DNA of 64,000 nt from Streptomyces sp. ERV7 (GTDB taxonomy: Bacteria > Actinomycetota > Actinomycetes > Streptomycetales > Streptomycetaceae), in the NCBI RefSeq assembly GCF_001653515.1, contig NZ_LYOY01000051.1, positions 186,001 through 250,000 of the forward strand. Reading direction: 5' to 3'. A model generated the notes under the pieces. That model ran no database searches. It was given only the letters and a program-made list of their open reading frames with translations, and had not been told where the DNA came from. A program made the position numbers and the translations under genes. Positions 1 through 11,069 of this stretch are shown one piece after another. How positions within the stretch are numbered: the first letter of the stretch is position 1; each line of letters opens with the position of its first letter.

Positions 1-910
1 CGCGGGGCCGCGCTGATGGCCGTCGGCGGCTACGGACGCGGGGAGCTGTCGCCCCGCAGCGACCTCGACCTGGTGCTCGTACACGACGGCAGCGCGAGCG
101 CGAGCGCCGTCTCCGCACTCGCCGACGGCCTCTGGTACCCCGTCTGGGACCTGGGTCTCGCGCTCGACCACTCGGTCCGCACCCCCGCCGAGGCCCGCAG
201 GGCCGCGGGCGCCGACCTCAAGGTGCACCTCGGCCTCCTGGACGCCCGCCATCTGGCCGGTGAGCAGAGCCTGACGGCCTCCCTGCGCACCGCCGTCCTC
301 GCGGACTGGCGCAATCTCGCCCCCAAGCGGCTGCCCGAGCTCGACGCGCTGTGCCGCGAACGGGCCGAGCGCCAGGGCGAGTTGCAGTTCCTGCTCGAAC
401 CCGACCTCAAGGAGGCGCGCGGCGGGCTGCGGGACGCCACCGCCCTGCGCGCGGTCGCCGCGTCCTGGCTCGCCGACGCGCCCCGCGAGGGCCTGGGCGA
501 GGCCCGGCGCCGGCTCCTGGACGTCCGCGACGCACTGCATCTGGCCACCGGCCGGGCCACCGACCGCCTCGCCCTTCAAGAGCAGGACGCCGTCGCCGCC
601 GCGCTCGGTGTGCTGGACGCGGACGTGCTGCTGCGCCAGGTGTACGAGGCCGCGCGGACCATCGCGTACGCCAGTGACGTCACCTGGCGCGAGGTCGGGC
701 GGGTGCTGCGGGCCCGCTCGGCGCGGCCCCGGCTGCGCGGCCTGCTCGGCGGCCGGACGGCTGCCCCCGAGCGGACCCCGCTCGCCGAAGGGGTGGTCGA
801 GCAGGACGGCGAGGTGGTGCTCGCGCTCGCCGCGAAACCCGAGCGAGACCCGGTGCTGCCGCTGCGGGCCGCCGCGGCCGCCGCCCGCTCCGGACTGCCG
901 GTCTCGCGGG
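1..910 (+). pseudogene. glnD: glnD 5' fragment, PII uridylyltransferase/adenylyltransferase
   Basis: GlnD modifies the PII signal protein in response to nitrogen status. The frame is open from base 1, so the true start lies to the left. The nucleotidyltransferase signature is visible at codons 7-20 (GGYGRGELSPRSDLDL), followed by the helical region typical of the first 300 residues of GlnD. The HD hydrolase domain and the two C-terminal ACT domains, roughly 450-500 residues, are missing. GlnD-like sequence stops near base 900-920 and is followed at once by what looks like the ffh upstream region. The frame stays open to 1590 only because it reads through ffh out of frame. Either a deletion or an assembly join removed the 3' part. 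In Streptomyces glnD normally sits directly upstream of ffh, so the neighbourhood is right. Confidence 0.85.
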
Positions 911-980
911 AAAACGTCCGCCGGGATACCCTGGGGGGCGTTCACCCGACCGCCCTACGAGCCGAGGATCCGCGACCACC

Positions 981-2522
981 GTGTTCGACACCCTCTCCGA
1001 CCGCCTCAGCGCGACATTCAAGAACCTCCGGGGCAAGGGCCGCCTGTCCGAGGCGGACATCGACGCCACGGCACGCGAGATCCGTATCGCCCTGCTCGAG
1101 GCGGACGTCGCCCTGCCCGTCGTCCGCGCCTTCATCAAGCAGGTCAAGGAGCGCGCCTCCGGCGTCGAGGTCTCCCAGGCGCTCAACCCCGCCCAGCAGG
1201 TCGTCAAGATCGTCAACGAGGAGCTCATCACCATCCTCGGTGGTGAGACCCGCCGGCTCCGGTTCGCCAAGACCGCCCCGACGGTCATCATGCTCGCCGG
1301 TCTCCAGGGCGCCGGTAAGACCACCCTCGCCGGAAAGCTCGGCCAGTGGCTCAAGGGCCAGGGCCACGCGCCCCTGCTCGTCGCCTGTGACCTCCAGCGG
1401 CCGAACGCCGTCAACCAGCTCTCCGTCGTCGCCGAGCGCGCGGGCGTCGCCGTCTACGCCCCGGAGCCGGGCAACGGCGTCGGCGACCCGGTCAAGGTCG
1501 CCCAGGACTCCATCGAGTACGCCCGGTCGAAGCAGTACGACGTGGTCGTCGTCGACACCGCCGGCCGCCTGGGCATCGACCACGAGATGATGCAGCAGGC
1601 CGCGGACATCCGCGACGCCGTGAAGCCCGACGAGATCCTCTTCGTCGTCGACGCCATGATCGGCCAGGACGCGGTCAACACCGCCGAGGCCTTCCGCGAC
1701 GGCGTCGGCTTCGACGGCGTGGTGCTCTCCAAGCTCGACGGCGACGCCCGCGGCGGCGCCGCGCTCTCCATCGCGCACGTCACCGGCAAGCAGATCATGT
1801 TCGCCTCCAACGGCGAGAAGCTCGACGAGTTCGACGCGTTCCACCCGGACCGCATGGCGTCGCGCATCCTCGACATGGGTGACCTGCTCACCCTGATCGA
1901 GCAGGCGGAGAAGACGTTCAGCCAAGAAGAGGCCGAGAAGATGGCCTCCAAGCTGGCGTCCAAGAAGGGCCAGGACTTCACGCTCGACGACTTCCTGGCG
2001 CAGATGGAGCAGGTCCGCAAGATGGGCTCCATCTCCAAGCTGCTCGGCATGCTGCCCGGCATGGGGCAGATCAAGGACCAGATCAACAACATCGACGAGC
2101 GCGATGTGGACCGCACCGCCGCGATCATCAAGTCGATGACCCCCGGCGAGCGCCAGGACCCGACCGTCATCAACGGCTCGCGCCGCGCCCGTATCGCCAA
2201 GGGCTCCGGCGTCGAGGTCAGCGCGGTCAAGAACCTCGTCGAGCGGTTCTTCGAGGCCCGCAAGATGATGTCGCGGATGGCCCAGGGCGGTGGGATGCCC
2301 GGTATGCCCGGCATGCCGGGCATGGGTGGTGGCCCCGGCCGCCAGAAGAAGCAGCAGAAGGTCGCCAAGGGCAAGCGCAAGAGCGGCAACCCGATGAAGC
2401 GCAAGGCGGAGGAGGAGGCCGCGGCCGCCCGCCGCGAGCAGGGCCCCGCCGGCCTGCCCGCCGCCGCGCAGGCCCCCGAGGACTTCGAACTGCCGGACGC
2501 GTTCAAGAAGTTCATGGGCTGA
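981..2522 (+). CDS. ffh: signal recognition particle protein Ffh
   Basis: GTPase of the signal recognition particle; binds 4.5S RNA and signal sequences and delivers ribosomes to FtsY at the membrane. 513 residues from GTG. The N domain is followed by the G domain with the P-loop GLQGAGKTT at about 107-115 and DTAGR near 190. The C-terminal M domain has a methionine- and glycine-rich stretch near 435-450 (repeated MPG) that forms the signal-sequence groove, then a Lys/Arg-rich tail. The start is chosen because homology begins at once with FDTLSDRL. It is followed by a strong hairpin, so it is probably the last gene of its transcript. Full length and intact although its upstream neighbour glnD is cut. 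Confidence 0.97.
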   Translation: MFDTLSDRLSATFKNLRGKGRLSEADIDATAREIRIALLEADVALPVVRAFIKQVKERASGVEVSQALNPAQQVVKIVNEELITILGGETRRLRFAKTAPTVIMLAGLQGAGKTTLAGKLGQWLKGQGHAPLLVACDLQRPNAVNQLSVVAERAGVAVYAPEPGNGVGDPVKVAQDSIEYARSKQYDVVVVDTAGRLGIDHEMMQQAADIRDAVKPDEILFVVDAMIGQDAVNTAEAFRDGVGFDGVVLSKLDGDARGGAALSIAHVTGKQIMFASNGEKLDEFDAFHPDRMASRILDMGDLLTLIEQAEKTFSQEEAEKMASKLASKKGQDFTLDDFLAQMEQVRKMGSISKLLGMLPGMGQIKDQINNIDERDVDRTAAIIKSMTPGERQDPTVINGSRRARIAKGSGVEVSAVKNLVERFFEARKMMSRMAQGGGMPGMPGMPGMGGGPGRQKKQQKVAKGKRKSGNPMKRKAEEEAAAARREQGPAGLPAAAQAPEDFELPDAFKKFMG

Positions 2523-2583
2523 CGCAGAGGCCGCGTCCGTACGCCTACGTACTGCGTACGCAGGAAACGTTCGGTGCGGTACG

Positions 2584-2621
2584 GGAAGGGCCCGCGAGCC
2601 GTACAGGCCGCGGGCCCTTCC
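2584..2621 (+). terminator. hairpin terminator after ffh
   Basis: Perfect 13-bp inverted repeat, arms 2584-2596 and 2609-2621, with a 12-nt loop, about 60 nt behind the ffh stop. No clear T-run, as is usual in high-GC actinomycetes. It separates ffh from the FtsH-type gene. Confidence 0.8.
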
Positions 2622-2724
2622 GTGTACCCGGACCCGGCCCACCCGGACGGCCCCTTCGGCCCACCCGGAATGCCCTGCTCCGCCCGCTCTCCGATAATCG
2701 CCGTACAGGCCAGAGGAGAGCAGC

Positions 2725-4641
<1,917 letters not shown>

Positions 4642-4660
4642 GCGGCCCGCCGCCGACGAG

Positions 4661-4680
4661 CCGCTACGCGCGCGTAGCGG
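4661..4680. terminator. perfect 20-bp palindrome between convergent genes
   Basis: CCGCTACGCGCGCGTAGCGG is a perfect palindrome located between the ends of the convergent ftsH and methyltransferase genes. Most likely a bidirectional terminator. As DNA it is also a symmetric binding site, but its position after two stop codons favours termination. Confidence 0.6.
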
Positions 4681-4704
4681 AAGAGTCGCGAAGCCCCGCG
4701 GTCC

Positions 4705-5550
4705 TTACGGCGTCCGCGCGATCAGATAGCGGAACACGTTCGGCATCCACACCGTGCCGTCCCGGCGCACATGCGGATGCAGCGCCTCCGCCAGCTCCTT
4801 CTCGACCTGGACCTGGTCGGTGGCCCTGGCCGCCGCGTCGAACAGGCCCGTCGACAGCAGCCCGCGCACCGCGCTGTCCGTGTCCGCGTAGCCGAACGGG
4901 CACGCCACCCGGCCCGACCCGTCGGGCCGCAGACCGGCCCGCGAGGCGAGGTCCTCCAGGTCGTCGCGCAGGCTCGGCCGCCAGCGGGGCGAGTCGGTGA
5001 GCCGGGTCGCGACCCGCAGCACGTTGGAGGTGGCACACCGCTCCGGCGGACCCCAGCCGGCCAGCACCACCGCGGCGCCGCGCCCGGCGAGCCCCACCGC
5101 GGCTTCCAGGGCCGGGCCCGGGCCGTCCGCGTCGCCCGCCGCGCAGCCCACCGGCTCGAAGGCCGTCACCAGGTCGTAGCGGGCCCCGGACGGATCGGCG
5201 GCGAGGCCGGGACCGCCCTCCAGGACGCGGGCGTCGTCGCGGTCTCCGACACGCCCCCACACCCCTTCCGGCAGCAGCCGCTCACGGGCCAGCGCGAGCC
5301 GCTCCGGACGGGTGTCGACACCCGTCACGCGCGCGCCGCGCGAGGCCGCCATCAACAGGGCGAGCCCGGAGCCGCAGCCCAGGCCGAGCAGCCGGGTGGC
5401 GGGTCCCACCTCCAGCCGCTCGTACACCGCTTCGTAGAGCGGTACCAGCATGCGCTCCTGGATCTCCGCCCAGTCACGCGCGCGGGCACACGCCTGCGCG
5501 GGCGGGGCGGAGGCCGCGGGGGACTGGTGCCGGACGAGCGTAGGTGTCAT
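4705..5550 (-). CDS. SAM-dependent methyltransferase, class I
   Basis: 281-residue protein with the SAM-binding glycine motif LGLGCGSG at about 55-62 and the acidic strand end VTGVDTR after it, so the first half is a Rossmann methyltransferase fold. The substrate is unknown. The second half is less conserved and ends in MPNVFRYLIARTP. It reads against ftsH and away from proS; the gene pair with proS shares a 165-bp divergent promoter region. Orthologues sit at the same place in other Streptomyces (from memory), so it is a resident gene rather than an insertion. Confidence 0.85.
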   Translation of the reverse strand: MTPTLVRHQSPAASAPPAQACARARDWAEIQERMLVPLYEAVYERLEVGPATRLLGLGCGSGLALLMAASRGARVTGVDTRPERLALARERLLPEGVWGRVGDRDDARVLEGGPGLAADPSGARYDLVTAFEPVGCAAGDADGPGPALEAAVGLAGRGAAVVLAGWGPPERCATSNVLRVATRLTDSPRWRPSLRDDLEDLASRAGLRPDGSGRVACPFGYADTDSAVRGLLSTGLFDAAARATDQVQVEKELAEALHPHVRRDGTVWMPNVFRYLIARTP

Positions 5551-5715
5551 GGAAAGCGCCCCAATCCGCAGAAGAGGTCAGCCGTGCGCTGATGGAAAGC
5601 CCCCGTACACGTGCGGTCGCACTCCCCCCGTATGCCAGGGAACTCCGCATCCGCCATCGCGTCCAGAGGGAGGGCGATTCACGTTCGGGGCCGCCGGGCC
5701 CGTACCATTCGCGCC

Positions 5716-7128
5716 ATGGCAAAGGCACCCGTTCTCACGCCCCAGGCGGAAGACTTCCCCCGCTGGTACCAGGATCTGATCAACAAGGCCGAGCTCGCGG
5801 ACAACGGTCCGGTGCGCGGCACCATGGTGATCCGACCGTACGGCTACGGGCTGTGGGAGCGGATGCAGCAGGAGATGGACGCGCGCATCAAGGACGCGGG
5901 CGCCCAGAACGCGTACTTCCCGCTGTTCATCCCCCAGTCCTATCTGACCCGTGAGGCCGAGCACGTCGAGGGCTTCGCGCCCGAGCTCGCGGTGGTCACC
6001 CACGGCGGCGGCAAGGAGCTCGAAGAGCCCGTCGTGGTGCGGCCCACCTCCGAGACGATCATCAACGACTACTTCTCGAAGTGGGTGCAGAGCTACCGCG
6101 ACCTGCCCCTGCTCATCAACCAGTGGGCCAACGTGGTCCGTTGGGAGATGCGGCCCCGGGTCTTCCTCCGTACGAGTGAGTTCCTCTGGCAGGAGGGCCA
6201 CACCGCGCACTCCACCTACGAGGACGCGCGCGACTACGCCGCCCGCATCCACAAGGACGTCTACGCGGACTTCATGGTCAACGTCCTGGGCATCGACGTG
6301 GTCCTGGGCCGCAAGACGCCCAAGGAGCGGTTCGCCGGCGCCATCAACACCCTCACGCTCGAAGGCATGATGGGTGACGGCAAGGCCCTCCAGATGGGCA
6401 CCAGCCACGAGCTGGGCACCAACTTCGCCAAGGCCTTCAACACCCAGTACCTGTCCAAGGACGGCAAGCAGGAGCTGGTCTGGCAGACCTCGTGGGGCGT
6501 CTCCACCCGCATGGTCGGCGGTCTGATCATGTCGCACGGCGACGACAACGGCCTGCGCGTGCCGCCGCGGCTCGCCTCCGTCCAGGTCGTCGTGATGGCG
6601 ATCAAGGGCGACGAGGCCGTCGCCAAGGTCCGCGAGCTCGGCGACCGTCTGAAGGCGCTGGGCATCCGCGTCCAGGTCGACGACCGCGTCGACACCCCCT
6701 TCGGCCGCCGCGCGGTGGACTGGGAGCTCAAGGGCGTACCGGTCCGCGTCGAGATCGGCCCGCGCGACCTGGAGGCCGGCACCGCGATGCTCGCCCGCCG
6801 CATCCCCGGCGGCAAGGAGCCCGTCTCCATCGACGCGCTCGGCGACCTGCTGCCCGCGATCCTCGAAGAGGACCAGGCGCAGCTGCTGCGCGAGTCCCGC
6901 GAGCGCCGCGAGTCCCGTACGAGCGAGGTCACCACCATCGAGGAGGCCGCCGAGGCGGCCACCGCCGGCGGCTGGGCGCGCATCCCGTGGGCCACCCTCG
7001 GCGCCGAGGGCGAGGCCAAGCTCGCCGAGCAGGCCGTGTCCGTACGGTGTCTGGTCGCCGAGGACGGATCGGTCCCGGAGGCCGACGACGCCCCCGGTAC
7101 CGTCGCCATCGTCGCCCGCTCCTACTGA
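5716..7128 (+). CDS. proS: prolyl-tRNA synthetase (archaeal/eukaryal type)
   Basis: Charges tRNA-Pro with proline. 470 residues from ATG 5716; the longer open frame from 5611 has no conserved sequence in its first 35 codons. Class II synthetase features are clear: the motif 2 region with WEMRPRVFLRTSEFLWQEGH and the motif 3 region near VGGLIMSHGDD. The short form without the bacterial editing insert, and the C-terminal domain ending in a hydrophobic residue followed by SY, mark it as the archaeal/eukaryal (type 3) form, which many actinomycetes use. Followed by a good terminator, so probably monocistronic. Confidence 0.96.
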   Translation: MAKAPVLTPQAEDFPRWYQDLINKAELADNGPVRGTMVIRPYGYGLWERMQQEMDARIKDAGAQNAYFPLFIPQSYLTREAEHVEGFAPELAVVTHGGGKELEEPVVVRPTSETIINDYFSKWVQSYRDLPLLINQWANVVRWEMRPRVFLRTSEFLWQEGHTAHSTYEDARDYAARIHKDVYADFMVNVLGIDVVLGRKTPKERFAGAINTLTLEGMMGDGKALQMGTSHELGTNFAKAFNTQYLSKDGKQELVWQTSWGVSTRMVGGLIMSHGDDNGLRVPPRLASVQVVVMAIKGDEAVAKVRELGDRLKALGIRVQVDDRVDTPFGRRAVDWELKGVPVRVEIGPRDLEAGTAMLARRIPGGKEPVSIDALGDLLPAILEEDQAQLLRESRERRESRTSEVTTIEEAAEAATAGGWARIPWATLGAEGEAKLAEQAVSVRCLVAEDGSVPEADDAPGTVAIVARSY

Positions 7129-7190
7129 GCGGCCCGCGGCCTGTTCCGGTCGGCCGAAAACGCCTCTTGCGCACCGGCTGATTCCTGGAA

Positions 7191-7223
7191 CCCCGGCGCG
7201 TGGACATCATCTACGCGCCGGGG
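7191..7223 (+). terminator. terminator after proS
   Basis: Perfect 11-bp inverted repeat (arms CCCCGGCGCGT, 7191-7201, and its complement 7213-7223) with an 11-nt loop, 62 nt after the proS stop. Confidence 0.8.
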
Positions 7224-7354
7224 CGTACGCGCCGCTACGTACTACCTTGGTGCGAGCTGTGAGGCTTCTCCGCAGATCAGCGCACCCGCCCTCGTCCGGA
7301 CGCATCAACGGCAACTGACGGGTACGTGCAAATTATTTGGGATGCCCCGGAATA

Positions 7355-7380
7355 GGAACACCGGGGCACTCCGGCTCGTT
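7355..7380 (+). promoter_or_regulatory. possible sigma-R-like promoter, leaderless
   Basis: GGAAC at 7355-7359 and GTT at 7378-7380 are separated by exactly 18 nt, close to the known sigma-R pattern of Streptomyces (GGAAT, 18 nt, GTT). The GTG start at 7389 would then be at or near the transcription start. A 8-bp inverted repeat (TGCCCCGG with CCGGGGCA) overlaps it. Inferred by eye only. Confidence 0.35.
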
Positions 7381-7388
7381 GTCACGAC

Positions 7389-7982
7389 GTGAGCACGACA
7401 CCACCTGTTCTCGCCGCAGAGCTGGCGCAGGCGTGGGCCGACATTCAGCGGTACCACCCCGAGCTGCCTGACCTTGCCGCGCCCGAGTCCCTGATCGGAG
7501 AGTCGTCGTCCGCCTGCGGCGCCGAGCTCTCCTTCGAGCGACTGCTCCACGAGGCAGTCCACGGCATTGCCGCCGCCCGGGGTGTCCGCGACACCTCCCG
7601 GGCCGGGCGGTACCACAACCGCAGATTCCTGGCCATCGCCGAGGAGCTCGGCCTCGACCATCCCGAGGAGCCGCACCCCAGCAGCGGCTTCTCGCTGGTC
7701 GCGCTGAACCCCGAGGCGAGGCGCCGCTACCGGCCGACGATGGAGCGGCTGCAGCGGGCCCTCAAGGCGCACACCGTGGCCACCGCCGCCGACACCAAGC
7801 GCTCCTTCCGGGGCCCGGCGGCACGGCACGGCTCCTCCGGCGGCGGCGTCCGCGTCAAGGCCGTCTGCGACTGCGGCCGCAATGTGCGCGTCGTTCCTTC
7901 CGTGCTCGCCCAGGCGCCGATCGTCTGCGGCGGCTGCGGCAAGCCCTTCCGTATCCCCGAGGTCGTGGCCGCGGCGAGCTGA
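7389..7982 (+). CDS. SprT-like putative zinc metalloprotein
   Basis: 197-residue protein of unknown substrate. It has the zincin motif HEAVH at 54-58 in a helical context (LLHEAVHGIAAARG), which fits a SprT/Spartan-like fold. The C-terminal region has two cysteine pairs (CDCG near 164 and CGGCG near 183), probably a zinc ribbon that could bind nucleic acid. The combination resembles SprT-like proteases that act on DNA- or RNA-bound proteins, but no activity is shown here. The GTG start is preceded by no good ribosome-binding site, consistent with a leaderless message. It lies between proS and the rpsP operon. Confidence 0.7.
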   Translation: MSTTPPVLAAELAQAWADIQRYHPELPDLAAPESLIGESSSACGAELSFERLLHEAVHGIAAARGVRDTSRAGRYHNRRFLAIAEELGLDHPEEPHPSSGFSLVALNPEARRRYRPTMERLQRALKAHTVATAADTKRSFRGPAARHGSSGGGVRVKAVCDCGRNVRVVPSVLAQAPIVCGGCGKPFRIPEVVAAAS

Positions 7983-8238
7983 TCCCCGGGCCGGTCGCCG
8001 GACGGGGGCGGCGCGGGCCGGGGAGGGATGCTCAGGCGCAGGTGCGCCGCCCGGGGGTGCCCCACGGACCCCCGGCGTGCCCGCCGCCGGCATGTGGCAC
8101 AATGGCTAGCTGTACTCGACAGCCGCATAGGAACCCTCTCGCCTCCGGCTGACGCGTCCATCGGGCACCCCGAGTACCGCAACCCCACGTGGCATCCCGT
8201 TGTGCCCAACCACGTCAAGACCAGGAGACACCACTCCA

Positions 8239-8679
8239 GTGGCAGTCAAGATCAAGCTCAAGCGCCTCGGCAAGATTCGCCAGCCGCACTACCGCATCGT
8301 CGTCGCCGACGCCCGCACCCGCCGTGACGGTCGCGCGATCGAAGAGATCGGTATCTACCACCCGACGTACAACCCGTCGCGCATCGAGGTCGACGCCGAG
8401 CGTGCGCAGTACTGGCTGTCGGTCGGCGCCCAGCCCACCGAGGCTGTGCTCGCCATCCTGAAGCTCACCGGTGACTGGCAGGCGCACAAGGGCCTCCCGG
8501 CCCCCGCGCCGCTGCTGCAGCCGGAGACGAAGGAGAGCAAGCGCCGCTCCTTCGACGAGTTCGCCAAGGCTCTCGAGGGCGACGACGCCAAGGGTGAGGC
8601 CATCACCCCCAAGGCCAAGAAGGCTGACAAGAAGGCGGACGAGGCTGCGGCCGACGCCGCCGAGTCGACCGAGGCCTGA
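8239..8679 (+). CDS. rpsP: 30S ribosomal protein S16
   Basis: Small-subunit protein that helps early assembly of the 16S rRNA 5' domain. Starts at GTG 8239 (VAVKIKLKRLGK), behind CAGGAGA. 146 residues: a normal S16 domain in the first 85 plus an Ala/Lys/Asp/Glu-rich tail typical of actinomycete S16. First gene of the rpsP-khpA-rimM-trmD group; only 2 nt separate it from khpA. A GCACAATGG element near 8098 looks like a -10 box for the operon. Confidence 0.97.
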   Translation: MAVKIKLKRLGKIRQPHYRIVVADARTRRDGRAIEEIGIYHPTYNPSRIEVDAERAQYWLSVGAQPTEAVLAILKLTGDWQAHKGLPAPAPLLQPETKESKRRSFDEFAKALEGDDAKGEAITPKAKKADKKADEAAADAAESTEA

Positions 8680-8681
8680 GC

Positions 8682-8921
8682 ATGCTCGAGGAGGCTCTTG
8701 AGCACCTCGTGAAGGGCATCGTCGACAACCCCGACGACGTGCAGGTCGCCTCGCGCACCCTGCGCCGGGGGCGCGTGCTGGAGGTCCGGGTCCACCCCGA
8801 CGACCTCGGCAAGGTGATCGGCCGCAACGGCCGCACCGCCCGCGCTCTTCGTACCGTCGTGGGCGCCATCGGTGGCCGTGGTATCCGTGTCGACCTCGTC
8901 GACGTGGACCAGGCCCACTGA
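8682..8921 (+). CDS. khpA: KH-domain RNA-binding protein KhpA
   Basis: 79-residue single KH domain with the RNA-binding GxxG loop in VIGRNGRTAR at about 45-54. Homologues bind many small RNAs and mRNAs, often together with KhpB. It follows rpsP with a 2-nt gap and precedes rimM, the conserved Gram-positive order, so co-expression with ribosome-assembly factors is expected. Confidence 0.93.
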   Translation: MLEEALEHLVKGIVDNPDDVQVASRTLRRGRVLEVRVHPDDLGKVIGRNGRTARALRTVVGAIGGRGIRVDLVDVDQAH

Positions 8922-9051
8922 CAAAGTTGGTTGTTTTACCAGATGCGCCGGCTCGGGCCGGGGAGGGCCATAGCGCCTTCCCCGGCCCGCAGTCGTCTCT
9001 GGACCCCACACACCGAGAAGCCGTAGGCATCCGACAGGAAAGTTGAACGAC

Positions 9052-9654
9052 GTGCAGCTGGTAGTCGCGCGGATCGGCCGCGCCCACGGCATCAAGGGCG
9101 AGGTCACCGTCGAGGTGCGCACCGACGAGCCGGAGCTGCGGCTCGGCCCCGGCGCCGTACTGGCCACGGACCCGGCCTCCACCGGACCGCTGACCATCGA
9201 GACCGGCCGCGTCCACAGCGGCCGCCTGTTGCTGCGCTTCGAGGGCGTACGCGACCGGACCGCCGCCGAGGCCCTGCGCAACACCCTGCTCATCGCCGAC
9301 GTGGACCCGGACGAGCGCCCCGAAGAGGACGACGAGTACTACGACCACCAGCTCATCGACCTCGACGTGGTCCTCACCGACGGCACCGAGGTCGGCCGGA
9401 TCACCGAGATCTCGCACCTGCCGTCCCAGGACCTCTTCATCGTGGAGCGGCCCGACGGCACCGAGGTCATGATCCCGTTCGTCGAGGAGATCGTCACCGA
9501 GATCGACCTGGACGAGCAGCGCGCCGTCATCGACCCGCCGCCCGGCCTGATCGACGACCGCGCCGAGATCGCCTCCGCCCGGGACGAGAGCGACGAGGCC
9601 GAGACCGACGCGGACAAGAGCGACGGGGACAAGACCGACGGGGACGACAACTGA
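9052..9654 (+). CDS. rimM: 16S rRNA processing/assembly factor RimM
   Basis: Assists 30S head assembly together with S19. About 200 residues: N-terminal RimM domain (VARIGRAHGIKGEV), PRC-barrel domain (near 100-175), then an acidic Asp/Glu/Lys tail. I prefer GTG 9052, which is about 10 nt behind AGGAAAG; the TTG at 9043 is nearly touching that site. The stop overlaps the trmD start (TGATG), indicating translational coupling. Confidence 0.95.
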   Translation: MQLVVARIGRAHGIKGEVTVEVRTDEPELRLGPGAVLATDPASTGPLTIETGRVHSGRLLLRFEGVRDRTAAEALRNTLLIADVDPDERPEEDDEYYDHQLIDLDVVLTDGTEVGRITEISHLPSQDLFIVERPDGTEVMIPFVEEIVTEIDLDEQRAVIDPPPGLIDDRAEIASARDESDEAETDADKSDGDKTDGDDN

Positions 9655-10475
9655 TGCGGCTCGACGTCGTCACGATCTTCCCCGAGTACCTGGAACCGCT
9701 GAACGTCTCCCTCGTCGGCAAGGCACGCGCGCGTGGACAGCTCGACGTCCACGTACACGACCTGCGGGAGTGGACGTACGACCGGCACAACACGGTCGAC
9801 GACACCCCCTACGGCGGCGGCCCCGGCATGGTCATGAAGACCGAGCCCTGGGGCGCCTGCCTCGACGACGCACTGGCCGACGGCTACGAGGCGGGGGCGC
9901 ACGGCCCCGTCATGGTCGTGCCCACGCCCAGCGGACGGCCCTTCACCCAGGAACTCGCCGTCGAGCTCTCCCAGCAGCCGTGGCTGGTCTTCGCGCCCGC
10001 GCGCTACGAGGGCATCGACCGCCGCGTCATGGACGAGTACGCCACGCGGATGCCGGTCTACGAGGTGTCCATCGGCGACTACGTCCTCGCGGGCGGGGAG
10101 GCCGCCGTCCTGGTGATCACCGAGGCCGTGGCCCGGCTGCTGCCCGGCGTCCTCGGCAACGCCGAGTCCCACCGCGACGACTCCTTCGCCCCCGGCGCCA
10201 TGGCCAACCTCCTCGAAGGGCCGGTGTACACCAAGCCGCCCGAGTGGCGCGGCCACGGCATCCCGGACGTCCTGCTCAGCGGGCACCACGGCAAGATCGC
10301 CCGCTGGCGGCGGGACGAGGCCTTCCGCCGCACCGCCGAGAACCGGCCCGACCTGATCGAGCGCTGCGACCCCGCCGCCTTCGACAAGAAGGACCGCGAG
10401 ACGCTGTCCATCCTCGGCTGGGCCCCCGAGCCCGATGGCCGATTTTGGCGCAGGCCCCAGGACGTGGAAGAATAA
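9654..10475 (+). CDS. trmD: tRNA (guanine-N1)-methyltransferase TrmD
   Basis: Methylates G37 of tRNAs that read CNN codons, preventing frameshifts. 273 residues with the SPOUT trefoil-knot region (YEGIDRRVMDEY and VYEVSIGDYVLAGGE, the SAM-binding knot). Start overlaps rimM. An N-terminal MRLDVVTIFPEY is typical. A 165-nt gap then leads to rplS. Confidence 0.97.
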   Translation: MRLDVVTIFPEYLEPLNVSLVGKARARGQLDVHVHDLREWTYDRHNTVDDTPYGGGPGMVMKTEPWGACLDDALADGYEAGAHGPVMVVPTPSGRPFTQELAVELSQQPWLVFAPARYEGIDRRVMDEYATRMPVYEVSIGDYVLAGGEAAVLVITEAVARLLPGVLGNAESHRDDSFAPGAMANLLEGPVYTKPPEWRGHGIPDVLLSGHHGKIARWRRDEAFRRTAENRPDLIERCDPAAFDKKDRETLSILGWAPEPDGRFWRRPQDVEE

Positions 10476-10640
10476 GCAGCTGCTGTACGCCCGGCCCATG
10501 CCCCTGCCACAGGGGGAAGGGCAAAGCGTTCCCCGCGCACGCGGGAGTCGCCCCACGGCGGTCCGGCGCGGACAGTACCTCTGAACCCCATCACGACATT
10601 CCGCTGATGACCTGTGGCATCGGCGAGGAAGCAGAAGAAC

Positions 10641-10991
10641 ATGGCCAGCCTGCTCGACTCCATCAACACCGCGGCGCTCCGCAGCGACGTCCCGGCCTTC
10701 CGCCCGGGTGACACCGTCAACGTCCACGTCCGCGTGATCGAGGGCAACCGCTCCCGTATCCAGCAGTTCAAGGGCGTTGTCATCCGCCGCCAGGGCGCCG
10801 GTGTCTCCGAGACCTTCACGGTCCGCAAGGTCTCCTTCTCCGTCGGCGTCGAGCGCACCTTCCCGGTGAACTCCCCGATCTTCGAGAAGATCGAGCTCGT
10901 CACCCGCGGTGACGTCCGCCGCGCGAAGCTGTACTACCTGCGCGAGCTCCGCGGCAAGGCCGCGAAGATCAAGGAGAAGCGCGACAACTGA
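10641..10991 (+). CDS. rplS: 50S ribosomal protein L19
   Basis: Large-subunit protein at the 30S-50S interface. 116 residues from ATG 10641, the normal length; contains DTVNVHVRVIEGNRSRIQQF and VRRAKLYYLR, hallmark L19 sequences. A longer in-frame start at 10614 is rejected because it adds non-conserved residues. The lepB cluster follows 78 nt downstream. Confidence 0.97.
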   Translation: MASLLDSINTAALRSDVPAFRPGDTVNVHVRVIEGNRSRIQQFKGVVIRRQGAGVSETFTVRKVSFSVGVERTFPVNSPIFEKIELVTRGDVRRAKLYYLRELRGKAAKIKEKRDN

Positions 10992-11069
10992 GCTCCGGCT
11001 CGGCGGTGAGCTGCGGCCCACCACACGCGCGTACGGTTCCACAGGCCGGGCGGATAGGCTCTGCCCCCG

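Noticed and set aside
16..1590. Single 524-residue frame covering the glnD region and the first third of ffh
   Set aside because: Only the first 300 codons resemble GlnD. The rest is an out-of-frame reading of ffh with biased Arg/Ser/Pro composition.
8095..8160. tRNA or small RNA gene before rpsP
   Set aside because: No cloverleaf or CCA-type end; the sequence fits a promoter and leader.
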